A stretch of 64,000 nt of DNA from Arenimonas maotaiensis (GCF_014638745.1 NZ_BMFO01000001.1:310001-374000), one strand, 5' to 3'. Shown: positions 17,310 to 31,289, numbered from the stretch's first letter. Notes: generated from the sequence alone by a model not told the origin. Program-made: numbers and translations.

Positions 17310-17953
17310 TATACCCCCGATGGGTACAGGCCATGGCGGCGGATGTAGGCCGCCACCGGCGCGGGTAACTGCGCGTTCATGTCGTGTCCGGCGCGCAGAC
17401 CGTCGCGGATGCCGGTGGCCGACTCCGGCCGCAGGGGCATCGGTAGCCGGTACAGCAGGCCGTGCGGCGCCTGCGTCAGCGCCTGCGGCGTATCCCGCCA
17501 ACGCGGCCGGCAGACGGACGCCAGTTCCGCGCCCATGGCCTCGAGCGGGCGCCCGGGGCGTTCGACCACGATGAAATGGGTCAGTTCGAACAGTTCGCGC
17601 CAGGCATGCCAACGGTCCAGGCCGAGGAAGGCATCGACGCCGATCAGCCAACCGATCGGCCGCTCCGGCCCCAGCTCGGCGCGCAGTTCGCGTAGCGTCA
17701 GCAGGCTGTAGGACGGACCGCCGCGGCGCAGTTCACGGCGGTCGCAGGCGAAACGGATGTCGCCGGCGATGGCGGCCTCGACCATGTCCGCGCGCTGTTC
17801 GGCCGCGGCTTCGGTCGGCGCGCGGTGCGGCGGATCGGCGCTGGGCAGGAAAGCGACCGGCACACCGAACGCGGTGGCGGCGGCGGCGGCCACGGCCAGA
17901 TGGCCGTTGTGCGGCGGATCGAAAGTGCCGCCGTAGACCAGCGTCAGGCGCAC
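17309..17953 (-). CDS. nadD: nicotinate-nucleotide adenylyltransferase
   Basis: Makes deamido-NAD from nicotinate mononucleotide and ATP. 214 aa. The nucleotide-transfer motif GGTFDPPHNGHL lies at residues 9-20, with ATP-site residues in GVDAFLGLDRW and the late RLPMPLRPESATGIRDGL (the usual ISSTxIR, here ESATGIR). The start is a GTG at 17953, overlapping holA by 10 bases. It is chosen because it lies just before the conserved LTLVYGGTFDP. Alternatives further up lie inside holA. Coupled to rsfS by a one-base overlap. Confidence 0.94.
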   Translation of the reverse strand: MRLTLVYGGTFDPPHNGHLAVAAAAATAFGVPVAFLPSADPPHRAPTEAAAEQRADMVEAAIAGDIRFACDRRELRRGGPSYSLLTLRELRAELGPERPIGWLIGVDAFLGLDRWHAWRELFELTHFIVVERPGRPLEAMGAELASVCRPRWRDTPQALTQAPHGLLYRLPMPLRPESATGIRDGLRAGHDMNAQLPAPVAAYIRRHGLYPSGV

Positions 17954-18981
17954 ACCGACACGCGGCCTTTGGCTTTGGCGTCGGCCCATTGCGCCAGCAC
18001 CCGCTCCAGCGCGGTCCAGGCATCGCCCTCCAGCCGGCCCTTGGACATCAAATCGACCCGGCCGAGCTGGCCGGCCAAGGCCTCGAAATGGCGGCTGGAG
18101 GCGCCGTCGATGCAGCGCAGCATCTGCGCCTGCTTGCTCTGCCAGACGCGGTCGGCCTGCATCTGCGCCTGCGCGCGGCGGCTGTTTTCCTGGATGCGCG
18201 CGTAATGCGCCAGCGTCATCAGCTCTTTGCCGACCATCGGCACCAGCGCCGGCACCTGTTCGCCTTCGGCCTTCAGCCCACGCAGGATGCGCGCGGCGCG
18301 CGGGAAGTCGCGGTCGTAACAGGCGTCGATCAGCTTGAACACGTCGAAGCGGCTGCTGTCGGCCACCCATTGCTGCATCTGCTCGGCGCCGATGCGGCCC
18401 TGCACGCCCTGCATGGCGAGCTTGTTGATTTCCTGGTTGGCGGCCAGCAGATTGCCCTCGACCCGCGACACCAGCAGCTGCAGCGCGTCGGGCGCGGCCT
18501 GGATGCCTTTGGCGGCCAGGCGCTGGCCGACCCAGGCGGTCATCTCATGCGGTTTCACCGGCCAGGCGATCACCAGCTGGCCTACCTTTTCCAGCGCCTC
18601 GGACCATTTGCCGCCGTGCTTGTTGCTCCATTCCTGGCTGGTGATCAGCAGCACGGTATCCGGCGGCGGCGACTGGCAGTATTCCAGGATCGCCTGCGCG
18701 CCGTCCTTGCCCGGCTTGCCGGTCGGCAGCCGCAGTTCCAGCAGTCGTTGGCTGGCGAACAGGCTCATGCTGGCGCCCTGCTGGTGCAGGTCGTTCCAGT
18801 CGAAGCCGCTCTCGTCGCTGTCGAGCACGGTGCGCTCGCTGAAGCCGGCGGCGCGCAGCTTGGCGCGCAGGGCGTCGGCGCATTCCTGCACCAGCAACGG
18901 TTCGGCGCCGGCGATCAGGTACACCGGCTTGACGGCGGCGCGTTCCAGGCCGCCCAGGAAGGCGTCGGCCGATACGCTCAT
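17944..18981 (-). CDS. holA: DNA polymerase III subunit delta
   Basis: Clamp-loader subunit that opens the beta sliding clamp. 345 aa, normal length. Has the N-terminal AAA-like domain (YLIAGAEPLLVQECADAL at the start), central SRVEGNLLAANQEINKL, and a C-terminal collar domain (about 210-335). No Walker A motif, which is normal for delta. Starts at ATG 18981, overlapping the lptE stop by ATGA. Confidence 0.95.
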   Translation of the reverse strand: MSVSADAFLGGLERAAVKPVYLIAGAEPLLVQECADALRAKLRAAGFSERTVLDSDESGFDWNDLHQQGASMSLFASQRLLELRLPTGKPGKDGAQAILEYCQSPPPDTVLLITSQEWSNKHGGKWSEALEKVGQLVIAWPVKPHEMTAWVGQRLAAKGIQAAPDALQLLVSRVEGNLLAANQEINKLAMQGVQGRIGAEQMQQWVADSSRFDVFKLIDACYDRDFPRAARILRGLKAEGEQVPALVPMVGKELMTLAHYARIQENSRRAQAQMQADRVWQSKQAQMLRCIDGASSRHFEALAGQLGRVDLMSKGRLEGDAWTALERVLAQWADAKAKGRVSVCA

Positions 18982-19471
18982 CGCACCGGGTTCTGCTGCA
19001 ACACGAGGTTGGTTCGGCGCAGGATGGCCTGGATCATCTCGGCCTGCATCTCGCGCTTGAGCAGTTCCTGTTCGGCCGGGCTACCGGCCGACAGGTTGAC
19101 GTCGTAGGTGAACTCGCGGCGCAGCTCGACCGCCTGCTTGTCGATCAGGGTCTTGCCCTGCGGGTCGGTCAGCGAATATTCGACCCGGTAGCGCGACACG
19201 TATTCGCGCACCTGCGCGAAGCTGTCCAGCGACAGCGGCTGCAGCACCGCGTCCTCGCGCTCGATGGTGATGGTGTAGCCGGTCTGCCCGGATTTGGCCA
19301 GTTCCACGCCGGAGGCGCTGAGCGCGCGTTCGATGTTGTCGGCCAGCGGGCTGTACGGATCCTTGGCCTTGACCGTGAACGGCGCCGAAGCGGCCTGGAA
19401 CTCGACCACGTTGCTGGGCTTGAAGCCGCAGGCGGCGAGCAGCAGGCAGAGTGCGGGAGCCAGGGCGCGCA

Positions 19472-19472
<1 letters not shown>
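18978..19472 (-). CDS. lptE: LPS-assembly lipoprotein LptE
   Basis: Outer-membrane lipoprotein that plugs LptD for insertion of lipopolysaccharide. 164 aa. The signal MRALAPALCLLLAAC with lipid at Cys15 is followed by GFKP, typical of LptE. The body has the pattern IERALSASGVELA and the C-terminal helix ELLKREMQAEMIQAILRRT. ATG at 19472 overlaps the leuS stop (TGATG). The place between leuS and holA is the same as in E. coli. Confidence 0.95.
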
Positions 19473-22168
<2,696 letters not shown>

Positions 22169-22215
22169 TTATAGGGTACCGCATGCGCCTGGGTTTAGAC
22201 AGCAATTCAGCCGCA

Positions 22216-22237
22216 GGGACGGAGGTACCTCCGTCCC
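22216..22237. repeat. 22-base perfect palindrome
   Basis: GGGACGGAGGT followed directly by its reverse complement, with no loop, between the leuS start and the end of the Old Yellow Enzyme gene. There is no poly-T beside it. It looks like an extragenic repetitive palindrome rather than a terminator. Confidence 0.6.
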
Positions 22238-22253
22238 CGGATTTAACCAGGCC

Positions 22254-23351
22254 TCAATCGGCCAATGCCGGGTAATCGGTATAGCCCTCCACGCCGCCGC
22301 CGTAATACAGCTCCGGGCGGCCGCGGTTGAGCGCATGCCCGCCCGCCAGCCGCTTCGGCAAATCGGGATTGGCGATGAAAGTCCGGCCGAACGCCACGGC
22401 GTCGATCAAGCCTTCGTCCAGCAGCGCCTGCGCCTTTTCCGGCGTGTAGTTGCCGGCCGCCACCAAGGTGCCGGGGAACGCGGCGCGCACCTGCCGACGG
22501 AAGTCCATGTCCAACGCCGGACCGCCGGCCCAGTCGGGTTCCGACAGATGCAGATAGGCGATGCCGCGCTGGGCGAACTCGCCGGCCAGATACAGCGCCA
22601 TCTCCAGGCCGGCGCTGTCGTCCAAGCCGTTGAACACGCCCAGCGGCGAAATGCGGATGCCCACATGCCCGGCGTCCCACTCGTCGATCACCGCGTCCAG
22701 CACCTCCAGGCACAGGCGTGCGCGGTTCTGCAGGCTGCCGCCGTAGGCGTCGTCGCGGAAATTGCTCTCGGCCGACAGGAACTGGGCCAGCAGATAGCCG
22801 TGCGCGCCGTGGATTTCGGCCATGTCGAAACCGGCGGCGCGGGCCAGGCGCGTGGCCTGACGGAAATCCTCCACCACCCGCGGCAGCTCGTCGGTGCGCA
22901 GGGCCCGCGGCGTGCTGCACGGCACCCGCACCGGCTTGCCCTGCCCGTCGCGGATGGTGGTGCGGTTCTCGTACGGCCGGTCGGAGGCCGACACTGGCGG
23001 CTGGCCGCCCGGCTGCAGACTGGCATGCGATACGCGTCCCACATGCCAGAGCTGCACGGCCATGTGGCCGCCTTCGGCGTGCACCGCGTCGGTGATCTCG
23101 CGCCAGGCCGCGGCCTGTTCCGCGCTATAGATGCCGGGCGTGTCCATGTAGCCCTTGCCCTCCGGAGAGACCTGCGCGCCCTCGCTGATGATCAGGCCGG
23201 CGCCGGCGCGTTGGCGGTAATACTCGCACATCAGCGCGTTCGGCATATCGCCGGGCTGGCTGGCGCGCATGCGGGTCAGCGGCGCCATGAACACGCGGTT
23301 GGGCAGTTGCAGGGCGCCCAGGGTAATGGGCTGAAACAGTGTTTTGCGCAT
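22254..23351 (-). CDS. alkene reductase, Old Yellow Enzyme family (NemA-like)
   Basis: FMN-dependent enzyme reducing activated C=C bonds (enones, nitro-esters, N-ethylmaleimide) with NADPH. 365 aa, usual length. Motifs: FQPITLGALQLPNRVFMAPLTRMR at the start of the barrel, HVGRVSH in the middle with the substrate-binding His, the catalytic HGAHGYLLAQFLS (active-site Tyr/His region), and the late VAFGRTFIANPDLP FMN-phosphate site. A Shine-Dalgarno-like CCGGAG lies before the ATG at 23351. Monocistronic; diverges from the amidohydrolase at 23437. Confidence 0.93.
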   Translation of the reverse strand: MRKTLFQPITLGALQLPNRVFMAPLTRMRASQPGDMPNALMCEYYRQRAGAGLIISEGAQVSPEGKGYMDTPGIYSAEQAAAWREITDAVHAEGGHMAVQLWHVGRVSHASLQPGGQPPVSASDRPYENRTTIRDGQGKPVRVPCSTPRALRTDELPRVVEDFRQATRLARAAGFDMAEIHGAHGYLLAQFLSAESNFRDDAYGGSLQNRARLCLEVLDAVIDEWDAGHVGIRISPLGVFNGLDDSAGLEMALYLAGEFAQRGIAYLHLSEPDWAGGPALDMDFRRQVRAAFPGTLVAAGNYTPEKAQALLDEGLIDAVAFGRTFIANPDLPKRLAGGHALNRGRPELYYGGGVEGYTDYPALAD

Positions 23352-23436
23352 AAGAACTCCGGAGTCGATCCGTCATGCTGACAAACTGCGCTACACTTTT
23401 CAAATCCGGCTTCGCGCCGCATTCACAGGAACCGCC

Positions 23437-24725
<1,289 letters not shown>

Positions 24726-24726
<1 letters not shown>

Positions 24727-25733
24727 TGGACGACGCGCTGCACATGCGCCGCGCCTTCGAACTGGCGCGGCAGGCGCACGGCCGCACCTGGCCGAACCCG
24801 ATGGTCGGCTGCGTGCTGGTCAAAGACGGCCGCATCATCGGCGAAGGCTTCCACGCCCAAGCCGGCCAGGTGCACGCCGAACTCGACGCCATCACCCGCG
24901 CCGTCGAACCGGTGGCCGGCGCCACCGCCTACGTCAACCTGGAACCCTGCTGCCATACCGCCAAGCGCACCCCGCCCTGCGCCCAGCGGCTGATCGCCGA
25001 AGGCGTCGCGCGCGTGGTGGTCGCCAACGTCGATCCGCATCCGGCGGTGTCCGGCGGCGGCATCGCGTTGCTGAGAGAAGCCGGCATCGAGGTCGTCACC
25101 GGCGTCTTGGCCGAGGAAGGCGAGGAACTCAATGAGGTGTTCTTCCATACCCAGCGCGAACGCCGGCCGTTCGTGCACCTGAAACTGGCCAGCACGCTCG
25201 ACGGCCGTATCGCCATGCCCGACGGCCAATCGCGCTGGATCACCGGCGAAGCGGCGCGCGAACACGCGCACCGGCTTCGCGCGGCGCACGCCGCCATTGC
25301 GGTCGGCGCCGGCACCCTGCGCGCCGACAACCCGCGGCTGACCGTGCGCCTGCCGGGCTACGACGGTCCGCAACCGCAGCGCTTGGTGTTCAGCCGCGGC
25401 GGCAAGCTGCCGGCCGACGCCCATGTATTCATCGACGCCGACGCCGCGCGTACCCGGGTATTCAGCGGCATACCGCTGGAAGATGCGCTCGCCCAACTGC
25501 ACGCCGAGGGCGTGGCCAACATCCTGCTGGAAGGCGGCGCCGGCCTGGCGGCCGCATTCCTGCGCGCCGGCCTGGTGCAGCGCGTCAGCCATTACCTGAA
25601 CCCGAGCTATCTCGGCGAGGGCCAGGCGGCGTTGGAACCCTACGGATTGGCCGATCTGCACCGTCGCATCACGCTCAAAGGCGTAAAATACACATCTCTC
25701 GGAAACGATCTGGTCCTGACCGGACGGATATAA
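24726..25733 (+). CDS. ribD: bifunctional riboflavin deaminase/reductase
   Basis: Deaminates the pyrimidine from GTP cyclohydrolase II, then reduces its ribose chain. 335 aa. N-terminal deaminase: HAE at 50-52 and EPCCHTAKRTPPC at 73-85 for zinc. The usual motif is EPCxHxGRTPPC, so there is one extra residue between the two zinc cysteines here (AK for G). C-terminal reductase starts about 148 (FVHLKLASTLDGRIA) and has ITGEAAREHAHRLR and VANILLEGGAGLAAA. ATG 24726 overlaps the previous stop (TGATG); four bases separate it from ribE. Confidence 0.95.
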
Positions 25734-25737
25734 AGCC

Positions 25738-26367
25738 ATGTTCACCGGATTGATCCAAGCCGTCGGCACCTTGGCCGGCGCCGAACAACGCCCCGACGGC
25801 CGCCGTCTGCGCATCCGCTGCCCGGAGCTGGCCGGCGCCATCGCGGTGGACGATTCCATCGCCAGCAACGGCGTATGCCTGACCGCGGTCGCGGTCGATG
25901 CCGAGGGCTTCAGCGCCCACGCCATTCCGGTCACGCTGGAAAAGACCACGCTCGGCGGCCTGCCCGAAGGCGCGCGCATCAACCTTGAGCTGGCGCTGCG
26001 CATGGGCGACCGGCTCGGCGGCCATCTGGTGCAGGGCCACGTCAACGCCACCGGCCGCGTGCTGGCCGTCACCGAACGCGGCGACAACCGGCTGATCCGC
26101 ATCGCCTACCCCGCCGAGCAACGCCGCTACCTGATGGCCGAAGGCTCGATCACCGTCGACGGCGTCAGCCTGACCGTGGCCGCGCTCGACGACGAAGCGC
26201 TCACCGTGTCGCTGATCCCGCACACGCTGGCACGCACCAACCTGCGCGACCGCACACCCGGCGATGCGGTCAACCTGGAGTTCGATGCCATGGCCAAGTA
26301 CGTCGAATCCCTGCTGCGCGGCGATCCCGGCTTGGCCGCGCGCTGGCTGCCGGCGGTGCCGGCATGA
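25738..26367 (+). CDS. ribE: riboflavin synthase alpha chain
   Basis: Dismutates two 6,7-dimethyl-8-ribityllumazines to riboflavin. 209 aa, normal length, two similar beta-barrel halves: [12 protein letters not shown] ... [11 protein letters not shown] (first) and [14 protein letters not shown] ... [14 protein letters not shown] (second), ending with a trimerisation helix. Called ribC in some organisms. ATG at 25738 follows GGATATAAAGCC; stop overlaps ribBA start by ATGA. Confidence 0.96.
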   Translation: MFTGLIQAVGTLAGAEQRPDGRRLRIRCPELAGAIAVDDSIASNGVCLTAVAVDAEGFSAHAIPVTLEKTTLGGLPEGARINLELALRMGDRLGGHLVQGHVNATGRVLAVTERGDNRLIRIAYPAEQRRYLMAEGSITVDGVSLTVAALDDEALTVSLIPHTLARTNLRDRTPGDAVNLEFDAMAKYVESLLRGDPGLAARWLPAVPA

Positions 26368-27599
26368 GCGCCTCGCCGCTGAGCTCCATCGAAACCGCGC
26401 TGGACGAACTGCGCCGGGGCCGGATGATCATCGTGGTCGACGACGAGGACCGCGAGAACGAAGGCGACCTGCTGATGCCGGCGCAGACCGCGACGCCGGA
26501 AGCGGTCAACTTCATGATCCGTTACGGCCGCGGCCTGGTGTGCGCGCCGATCACCGCCGAGCGCGCACGCGAACTGGAACTGCCGTTGCAGGTGATGTAC
26601 AACACCGAGTCGATGCGCACCGCCTTCACCGTGACGGTGGACGCGCGCGAGAACGCCAGCACCGGCATCTCCGCCGCCGACCGCGCCGTGTGCCTGAACC
26701 TGCTGGCCAATCCGGCGGTGAAGGCCGACGCCTTCAACCGGCCGGGCCATATTTTCCCGCTGATCGCCCAGGACGGCGGCGTGTTCACCCGCCAGGGCCA
26801 CACCGAAGCGGCGGTCGACTTGGCGCGCCTGGCCGGCTTCCAGCCGGCCGGGGTGATCTGCGAGATCATCAAGGACGACGGCGAGATGGCGCGCCTGCCG
26901 GATCTGGAAACATTCGCCGCCGAGCATGATCTGAAGATCATCTCCATCGCCGACCTGTTGGCCTGGCGCAAGGCCAACGAAAACCTGATTTCCGAAGTCG
27001 AGGCGGTGCCGATGCCGACCGGCCGCGGCGCCTTCAATCTGCACATGTTCCGCTCGGCCCTGCTGGGCGAAGAACATCTGGCGTTGGTCAAGGGCCCGCC
27101 CGAGCGCCTGCGCGAACCCGGCACCCTGGTGCGCGTGCATTCCGAATGCTTCACCGGCGATGTGCTCGGCTCGCAGCGTTGCGATTGCGGCAGTCAGCTG
27201 CAGGAAGCAATCGACGCCATCGAAGCCGCCGGCTCCGGCCTGATCATCTACCTGCGTCAGGAGGGCCGCGGCATCGGCCTGTTCAACAAGGTCCGCGCCT
27301 ATCAGCTGCAGGATCAGGGCCTGGATACCGTGGAAGCCAACCTGCGCCTCGGCTTCGCCGCCGACTCGCGCGACTACACCATGGCCCGGCAGATTTTGAA
27401 CCACTTCGGCGTCAACGACCTGCGCCTGCTGACCAATAACCCCGACAAGCTGGCGGCACTGGCCGCGCCCGGCCGGCGCGTGACGCGCCAACCGCTGGCG
27501 ATTCCGGCTAACGCCGTCAACCACCACTACCTGCTGACCAAACAGCGCAAATTCGGCCATGCGCTGGATCTGGCGCCACCCACCGAGAACATCCCATGA
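26364..27599 (+). CDS. ribBA: 3,4-dihydroxy-2-butanone-4-phosphate synthase / GTP cyclohydrolase II
   Basis: Fusion enzyme feeding both branches of riboflavin synthesis. 411 aa. N-terminal DHBP synthase (about 8-205): [13 protein letters not shown] metal site, and [15 protein letters not shown]-terminal GTP cyclohydrolase II (about 215-400): zinc cysteines in [20 protein letters not shown] and [13 protein letters not shown] all present, so both halves should be active. Some Xanthomonadales relatives have a degenerate second half; that is not the case here. Overlaps ribE and ribH by ATGA at each end. Confidence 0.96.
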   Translation: MSASPLSSIETALDELRRGRMIIVVDDEDRENEGDLLMPAQTATPEAVNFMIRYGRGLVCAPITAERARELELPLQVMYNTESMRTAFTVTVDARENASTGISAADRAVCLNLLANPAVKADAFNRPGHIFPLIAQDGGVFTRQGHTEAAVDLARLAGFQPAGVICEIIKDDGEMARLPDLETFAAEHDLKIISIADLLAWRKANENLISEVEAVPMPTGRGAFNLHMFRSALLGEEHLALVKGPPERLREPGTLVRVHSECFTGDVLGSQRCDCGSQLQEAIDAIEAAGSGLIIYLRQEGRGIGLFNKVRAYQLQDQGLDTVEANLRLGFAADSRDYTMARQILNHFGVNDLRLLTNNPDKLAALAAPGRRVTRQPLAIPANAVNHHYLLTKQRKFGHALDLAPPTENIP

Positions 27600-28060
27600 A
27601 CATCCAAGGTTCCCTGAACGGCCAAAGCCGCCGTTTCGCCGTCGTCACCGCCCGCTTCAACGATTTCATCACCGAGCGCCTGCTGGCCGGCGCCGTCGAC
27701 GGCCTAAGCCGGCATGGCGTGGCCGACGACGCCATCGTGCGTGTGCATGTGCCGGGCGCGTTCGAACTGCCGCTGGCGGCGCTGACCTTGGCCAAGACCG
27801 GCAAGTACGACGCCGTGATCTGTCTGGGTGCGGTGATCCGCGGCGACACCACGCATTACGACTACGTCTGCAACGAAGCCGCCAAGGGCATCGCCGCGGC
27901 CGGCCTGCAGACCGGCGTGCCGGTGGTGTTCGGCGTGGTCACCACCGAGAACACCGAACAGGCCATCAGCCGCGCCGGCGGCAAATCCGGCAACAAAGGC
28001 TGGGACGCGGCGCTGACCGCCCTTGAAATGGCCGACCTGATGCCGCAAATCACCGGTTGA
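27596..28060 (+). CDS. ribH: 6,7-dimethyl-8-ribityllumazine synthase
   Basis: Condenses the pyrimidine and the butanone phosphate to lumazine; forms 60-mer or smaller shells. 154 aa, normal length. [18 protein letters not shown] start, [33 protein letters not shown] and [17 protein letters not shown] are the family blocks. ATG overlaps the ribBA stop. It is followed by a thioredoxin-like gene instead of nusB, which often follows ribH in Proteobacteria. Confidence 0.96.
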   Translation: MNIQGSLNGQSRRFAVVTARFNDFITERLLAGAVDGLSRHGVADDAIVRVHVPGAFELPLAALTLAKTGKYDAVICLGAVIRGDTTHYDYVCNEAAKGIAAAGLQTGVPVVFGVVTTENTEQAISRAGGKSGNKGWDAALTALEMADLMPQITG

Positions 28061-28080
28061 ACCCGCGCCTGGAGCCCGCC

Positions 28081-28938
28081 ATGAGCAACGCCCACGTATT
28101 CGATGCCAAACTCGACAGCTTCGAGCAGGACGTCATCGAGAAATCCAAGCAGACGCCGGTGCTGGTCGACTTCTGGGCCGAATGGTGCGGCCCCTGCAAG
28201 CAGGTCGGCCCGATCCTGGAAAAACTGGCCGCCGATTACCGTGGCGCCTTCGTGCTGGCCAAGGTCGACGTCGACAAGGACCAGCAGCTGGCCGGTTACT
28301 TCCAGATCAAGTCGATCCCGACCCTGATGCTGCTGAAGGACGGCAAGATCGTCGACGGCTTCCCGGGCGCCCTGCCCGAGGCCCAGCTGCGCGAATTCCT
28401 CAGCCACCACCAGATCGTGCCGGCCGCCGAGCAGGAACCGGCTGAAGCCGAGACCGGCACCGCGGCCGATCCGCACGCTGAGGTAGTGCGCCTGCGCCAC
28501 GCCGTGCAGGAGGCCCCGGCCGACGACAACCTCAAGCTGGAACTGGCGCTGGCGCTGACCGCGACCGGCGCATATGCCGAAGCCACCGCGCTGTTCGATG
28601 CCCTGTCCGCCAATCTGGCGCTGGATCCGCGTGTGGTCAAGGCCCGCGCCCGCATCGATCTGGCCGAACGGGTCAAGGAGGCGCCGCCGGTGGAGGTGCT
28701 ACAGGCCGCCATCGCCGGCAATCCGGACGATTTCGAGGCGCACCGCCTGCTCGGACTTCAGCTGTTGGCGCGTGGCGACGAGGAAGCCGGGCTGGCGCAG
28801 CTGTTGGAGCTGTTCCGGCTGAACCGCGGCTATCAGGACGGGCTGCCACGCAAACTGCTGATCGAGGCCTTCGACACCGTGGCTGACGAGGATCTGGTGC
28901 GCCGTTACCGGCGCCGGATGGCCAGTTTGCTGAACTAA
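28081..28938 (+). CDS. cnoX: thioredoxin-TPR co-chaperone, CnoX/YbbN-like
   Basis: Holdase/thioredoxin protein that protects unfolding proteins and hands them to GroEL/DnaK. 285 aa, the usual size. N-terminal thioredoxin fold (about 1-115) with WAEWCGPCKQV, so the redox CGPC site is intact, unlike E. coli YbbN. C-terminal part (about 140-285) is a TPR domain of paired helices (LKLELALALTATGAYAEATA, HRLLGLQLLARGDEEAGLAQ). I chose ATG 28081 after GGAG with six-base spacing; a TTG at 28057 would add eight residues inside the ribH stop. Probably in the rib transcription unit. Confidence 0.9.
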   Translation: MSNAHVFDAKLDSFEQDVIEKSKQTPVLVDFWAEWCGPCKQVGPILEKLAADYRGAFVLAKVDVDKDQQLAGYFQIKSIPTLMLLKDGKIVDGFPGALPEAQLREFLSHHQIVPAAEQEPAEAETGTAADPHAEVVRLRHAVQEAPADDNLKLELALALTATGAYAEATALFDALSANLALDPRVVKARARIDLAERVKEAPPVEVLQAAIAGNPDDFEAHRLLGLQLLARGDEEAGLAQLLELFRLNRGYQDGLPRKLLIEAFDTVADEDLVRRYRRRMASLLN

Positions 28939-28957
28939 ACCGCTTATACTGTCGGGC

Positions 28958-29596
28958 ATGAACCGACTGCAAGCGTATTTCCTTACCGGCCTGCTGACGC
29001 TGACCCCGATCTGGCTGGTCATCATCGTCTTCGATTTCGTGTTCGGCTTATTGTCCGACCTCAGCCAGCCGGTCACCGCGCCGCTCAGCGCCCTGCTCGC
29101 CGCGCAGAATCCGGTGATGCTGGGTTGGCTGACCCGGCCCTGGGCGCAGACCGCCATCGGCATCGCGGTCACCGTCGCTTTCATCCTCGCCGTCGGCTTT
29201 CTGGCGCGGCGCGTGATCGGCCAACGTCTGCTGGCCTGGTTCGAGGCCTTGGTCGACCGCATCCCGCTGGCCAAGACCATCTATGGCAGCGCGCGCAAAC
29301 TGCTCGACCTGCTGCAGACCAAACCGGACGGCACGCAGCGCGTGGTGTTGATCAACTTCCCGCACGAGCACATGAAGTCGGTGGGCTTCGTCACCCGTAT
29401 CCTGGCCGACGAACATACCGGCGAAGAACTGGCCGCGGTCTATGTGCCGACCACGCCCAATCCGACCTCGGGCTATCTGGAAATCGTGCCGGTCAGCCAG
29501 CTGATCCCGACCGACTGGACCGCCGACCAGGCGATGTCGTTCATCATCTCCGGCGGCGCGGTGTCGCCCGACAAGATCCCGTTCTCGCGGAGCTGA
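28958..29596 (+). CDS. DUF502 membrane protein
   Basis: 212 aa. Two N-terminal helices (YFLTGLLTLTPIWLVIIVFDFVF about 7-29 and IAVTVAFILAVGFLARRVIG about 65-84) then a soluble domain with RIPLAKTIYGSARKLLD and PTTPNPTSGYLEIVPVSQL. This order and the 'TPNPTSG' loop are typical of the DUF502 family, whose function is unknown. A TTATACT (28944-28950) just before could be a -10 box. Next gene starts three bases on. Confidence 0.88.
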   Translation: MNRLQAYFLTGLLTLTPIWLVIIVFDFVFGLLSDLSQPVTAPLSALLAAQNPVMLGWLTRPWAQTAIGIAVTVAFILAVGFLARRVIGQRLLAWFEALVDRIPLAKTIYGSARKLLDLLQTKPDGTQRVVLINFPHEHMKSVGFVTRILADEHTGEELAAVYVPTTPNPTSGYLEIVPVSQLIPTDWTADQAMSFIISGGAVSPDKIPFSRS

Positions 29597-29599
29597 GCC

Positions 29600-30358
29600 A
29601 TGCAACTGGAGAAACCGCAGCGCCTGTACCTGGTCCTGGCCGCGTTTTTCTGCGTCAACGCGGTGCTGGCCGAGTTCATCGGCGTCAAGATCTTCGCGCT
29701 CGAGGCCACACTCGGCATCGCGCCGTTCGAATGGAACCTGTTCGGCCAGAGCGGTTCGCTGAACTTCACCGCAGGCACCCTGCTGTGGCCGATCGTGTTC
29801 GTGATGACCGACATCGTCAACGAATACTTCGGCCAGCGCGGCGTGCGCTTCATCAGCTGGTTGGCGGTCGGCCTGATCCTGTACGGCTTCCTGTTCGCCT
29901 ACGCCGCCATCCATCTGGCGCCGGCCGCATGGTGGGTCGGCGTCAACAAGGACCAGGGCGTCCCCGACCTGCAGGCCGCGTTCGCCGCCATCTTCGGCCA
30001 AGGCCTGTGGACCATCTGGGGTTCGGTGATCGCCTTCCTGATCGGCCAACTGGTGGACGTCTCGGTGTTCACGCGCATCCGCCGCGCCACCGGCCGCGGC
30101 ATGGTCTGGCTGCGCGCCACCGGATCGACCGCCGTGTCGCAGCTGGTCGACAGCTTCGTGGTGCTGTACATCGCTTTCGTGCTCGGCCCGCAGCAATGGG
30201 GTTACGACCTGTTCTTCGCGGTGGCCACGCTCAACTACGCCTACAAGATGCTGGCGGCGCTGGCGATGATCCCGCTTCTGTACGCGGTCCGCCGCGGCAT
30301 CCACTGGTACCTCGGCCACGAGCACGCCGAGCGCATGCACCGCGACGCGCACGACTGA
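29600..30358 (+). CDS. yhhQ: queuosine precursor transporter (YhhQ family)
   Basis: Inner-membrane carrier for preQ0/preQ1, precursors of queuosine in tRNA. 252 aa with about six helices. Family marks: KIFALEATLGI, PIVFVMTDIVNEYFGQRG, and RATGSTAVSQLVDSFVVLYI. ATG at 29600 is three bases after DUF502. No queuosine synthesis genes are in the window, so it may work in salvage. It is the last gene before the composition shift at about 30360. Confidence 0.88.
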   Translation: MQLEKPQRLYLVLAAFFCVNAVLAEFIGVKIFALEATLGIAPFEWNLFGQSGSLNFTAGTLLWPIVFVMTDIVNEYFGQRGVRFISWLAVGLILYGFLFAYAAIHLAPAAWWVGVNKDQGVPDLQAAFAAIFGQGLWTIWGSVIAFLIGQLVDVSVFTRIRRATGRGMVWLRATGSTAVSQLVDSFVVLYIAFVLGPQQWGYDLFFAVATLNYAYKMLAALAMIPLLYAVRRGIHWYLGHEHAERMHRDAHD

Positions 30359-30482
30359 ACTGCGGGCTCTCTGCAACGGAAATCGCTCGGGCCAAAACTT
30401 TTGGATACGCAGCGCTTTGGACAAAAGTGCTCAATACGCACGGGCGATAAAATAGCGGGTTGACTAACCCAGCAGGCCGTGA

Positions 30483-31289
30483 ATGCATCCCGAAATATCC
30501 CGCCGGCGCAAGCTGTACCATGAAAACCAGATGTCGGCCGGCAATGACATATCGGCCGGAGCCACTCCGACCTTCCGCTATTGTATCGCCAGCACTCCAC
30601 GCAGCGGCTCCATCCTTCTGGCACGCATGCTGGCCGGAACAGGGGCTGCAGGCGCTCCGAGAGAGTATCTGAACCCCCTCCTGTTGCGCGCCTGGAGTCG
30701 GCTAAACCCCGGCCGCCGCCTTTCGCTCGGCGCCTACATGGCCGAAATCGAAAGCCGAAGAACATCCGGCAACGGCTCGTTCGGAATGAAACTCCACTGG
30801 CGGCATGTGAAAAATCTTCTGGCAAGAAACGTCCCTGAAACCGTGGTTAGGCCACTGCTCATGCGTCAAGAGAAGTTCATATTCATCACACGACGCGACA
30901 AGTTGCGCCAGGCGATCAGCTACCACATCGCGGAATCGACCGGCGTATTCCACGCGGACCAGCAGGAATGGCTGAAAGACCTGGGTGCCGCCCAGCCGCC
31001 ACTGTCACCCGAACGGGCGCTGAGGCATCTCGCCGACGTACTGGAAGAAGAGCGCGGCTGGACGGACTTCTTCCGACGTAGCGGAAAACCCTTCCTTCAC
31101 GTCGAATACGAGGACCTGATTTCCGATTATGCGGAAACGTGCTCCCGAATCATCGGCTTCCTGGGTATCGAAGCCGCCTCCATTCCCGACATGACGCCGC
31201 GGATGGAGCATGGTGGTCTGCCGGAGAGGTTCAGAGAGGAGGTCCTGAAAGCCACGGGAATCCGTGCGGAGCAGTTCGATGCGGCATGA
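30483..31289 (+). CDS. Stf0-like sulfotransferase
   Basis: Probably transfers sulfate from PAPS to a sugar; Stf0 is the trehalose 2-sulfotransferase family, but the acceptor here is unknown. 268 aa. PAPS-binding start YCIASTPRSGSILLARML (about 33-50, 5'-phosphosulfate loop), the Stf0-type REYLNP (about 60-65) and the 3'-phosphate region FIFITRRDKLRQAISYHIAE (about 137-156). FLHVEYEDLISDY is also typical. ATG 30483 has no good ribosome site; ATG 30531 (MSAGND) is an alternative that leaves the domain intact. Lower in GC than the neighbours. TGA overlaps the next gene. Confidence 0.82.
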   Translation: MHPEISRRRKLYHENQMSAGNDISAGATPTFRYCIASTPRSGSILLARMLAGTGAAGAPREYLNPLLLRAWSRLNPGRRLSLGAYMAEIESRRTSGNGSFGMKLHWRHVKNLLARNVPETVVRPLLMRQEKFIFITRRDKLRQAISYHIAESTGVFHADQQEWLKDLGAAQPPLSPERALRHLADVLEEERGWTDFFRRSGKPFLHVEYEDLISDYAETCSRIIGFLGIEAASIPDMTPRMEHGGLPERFREEVLKATGIRAEQFDAA

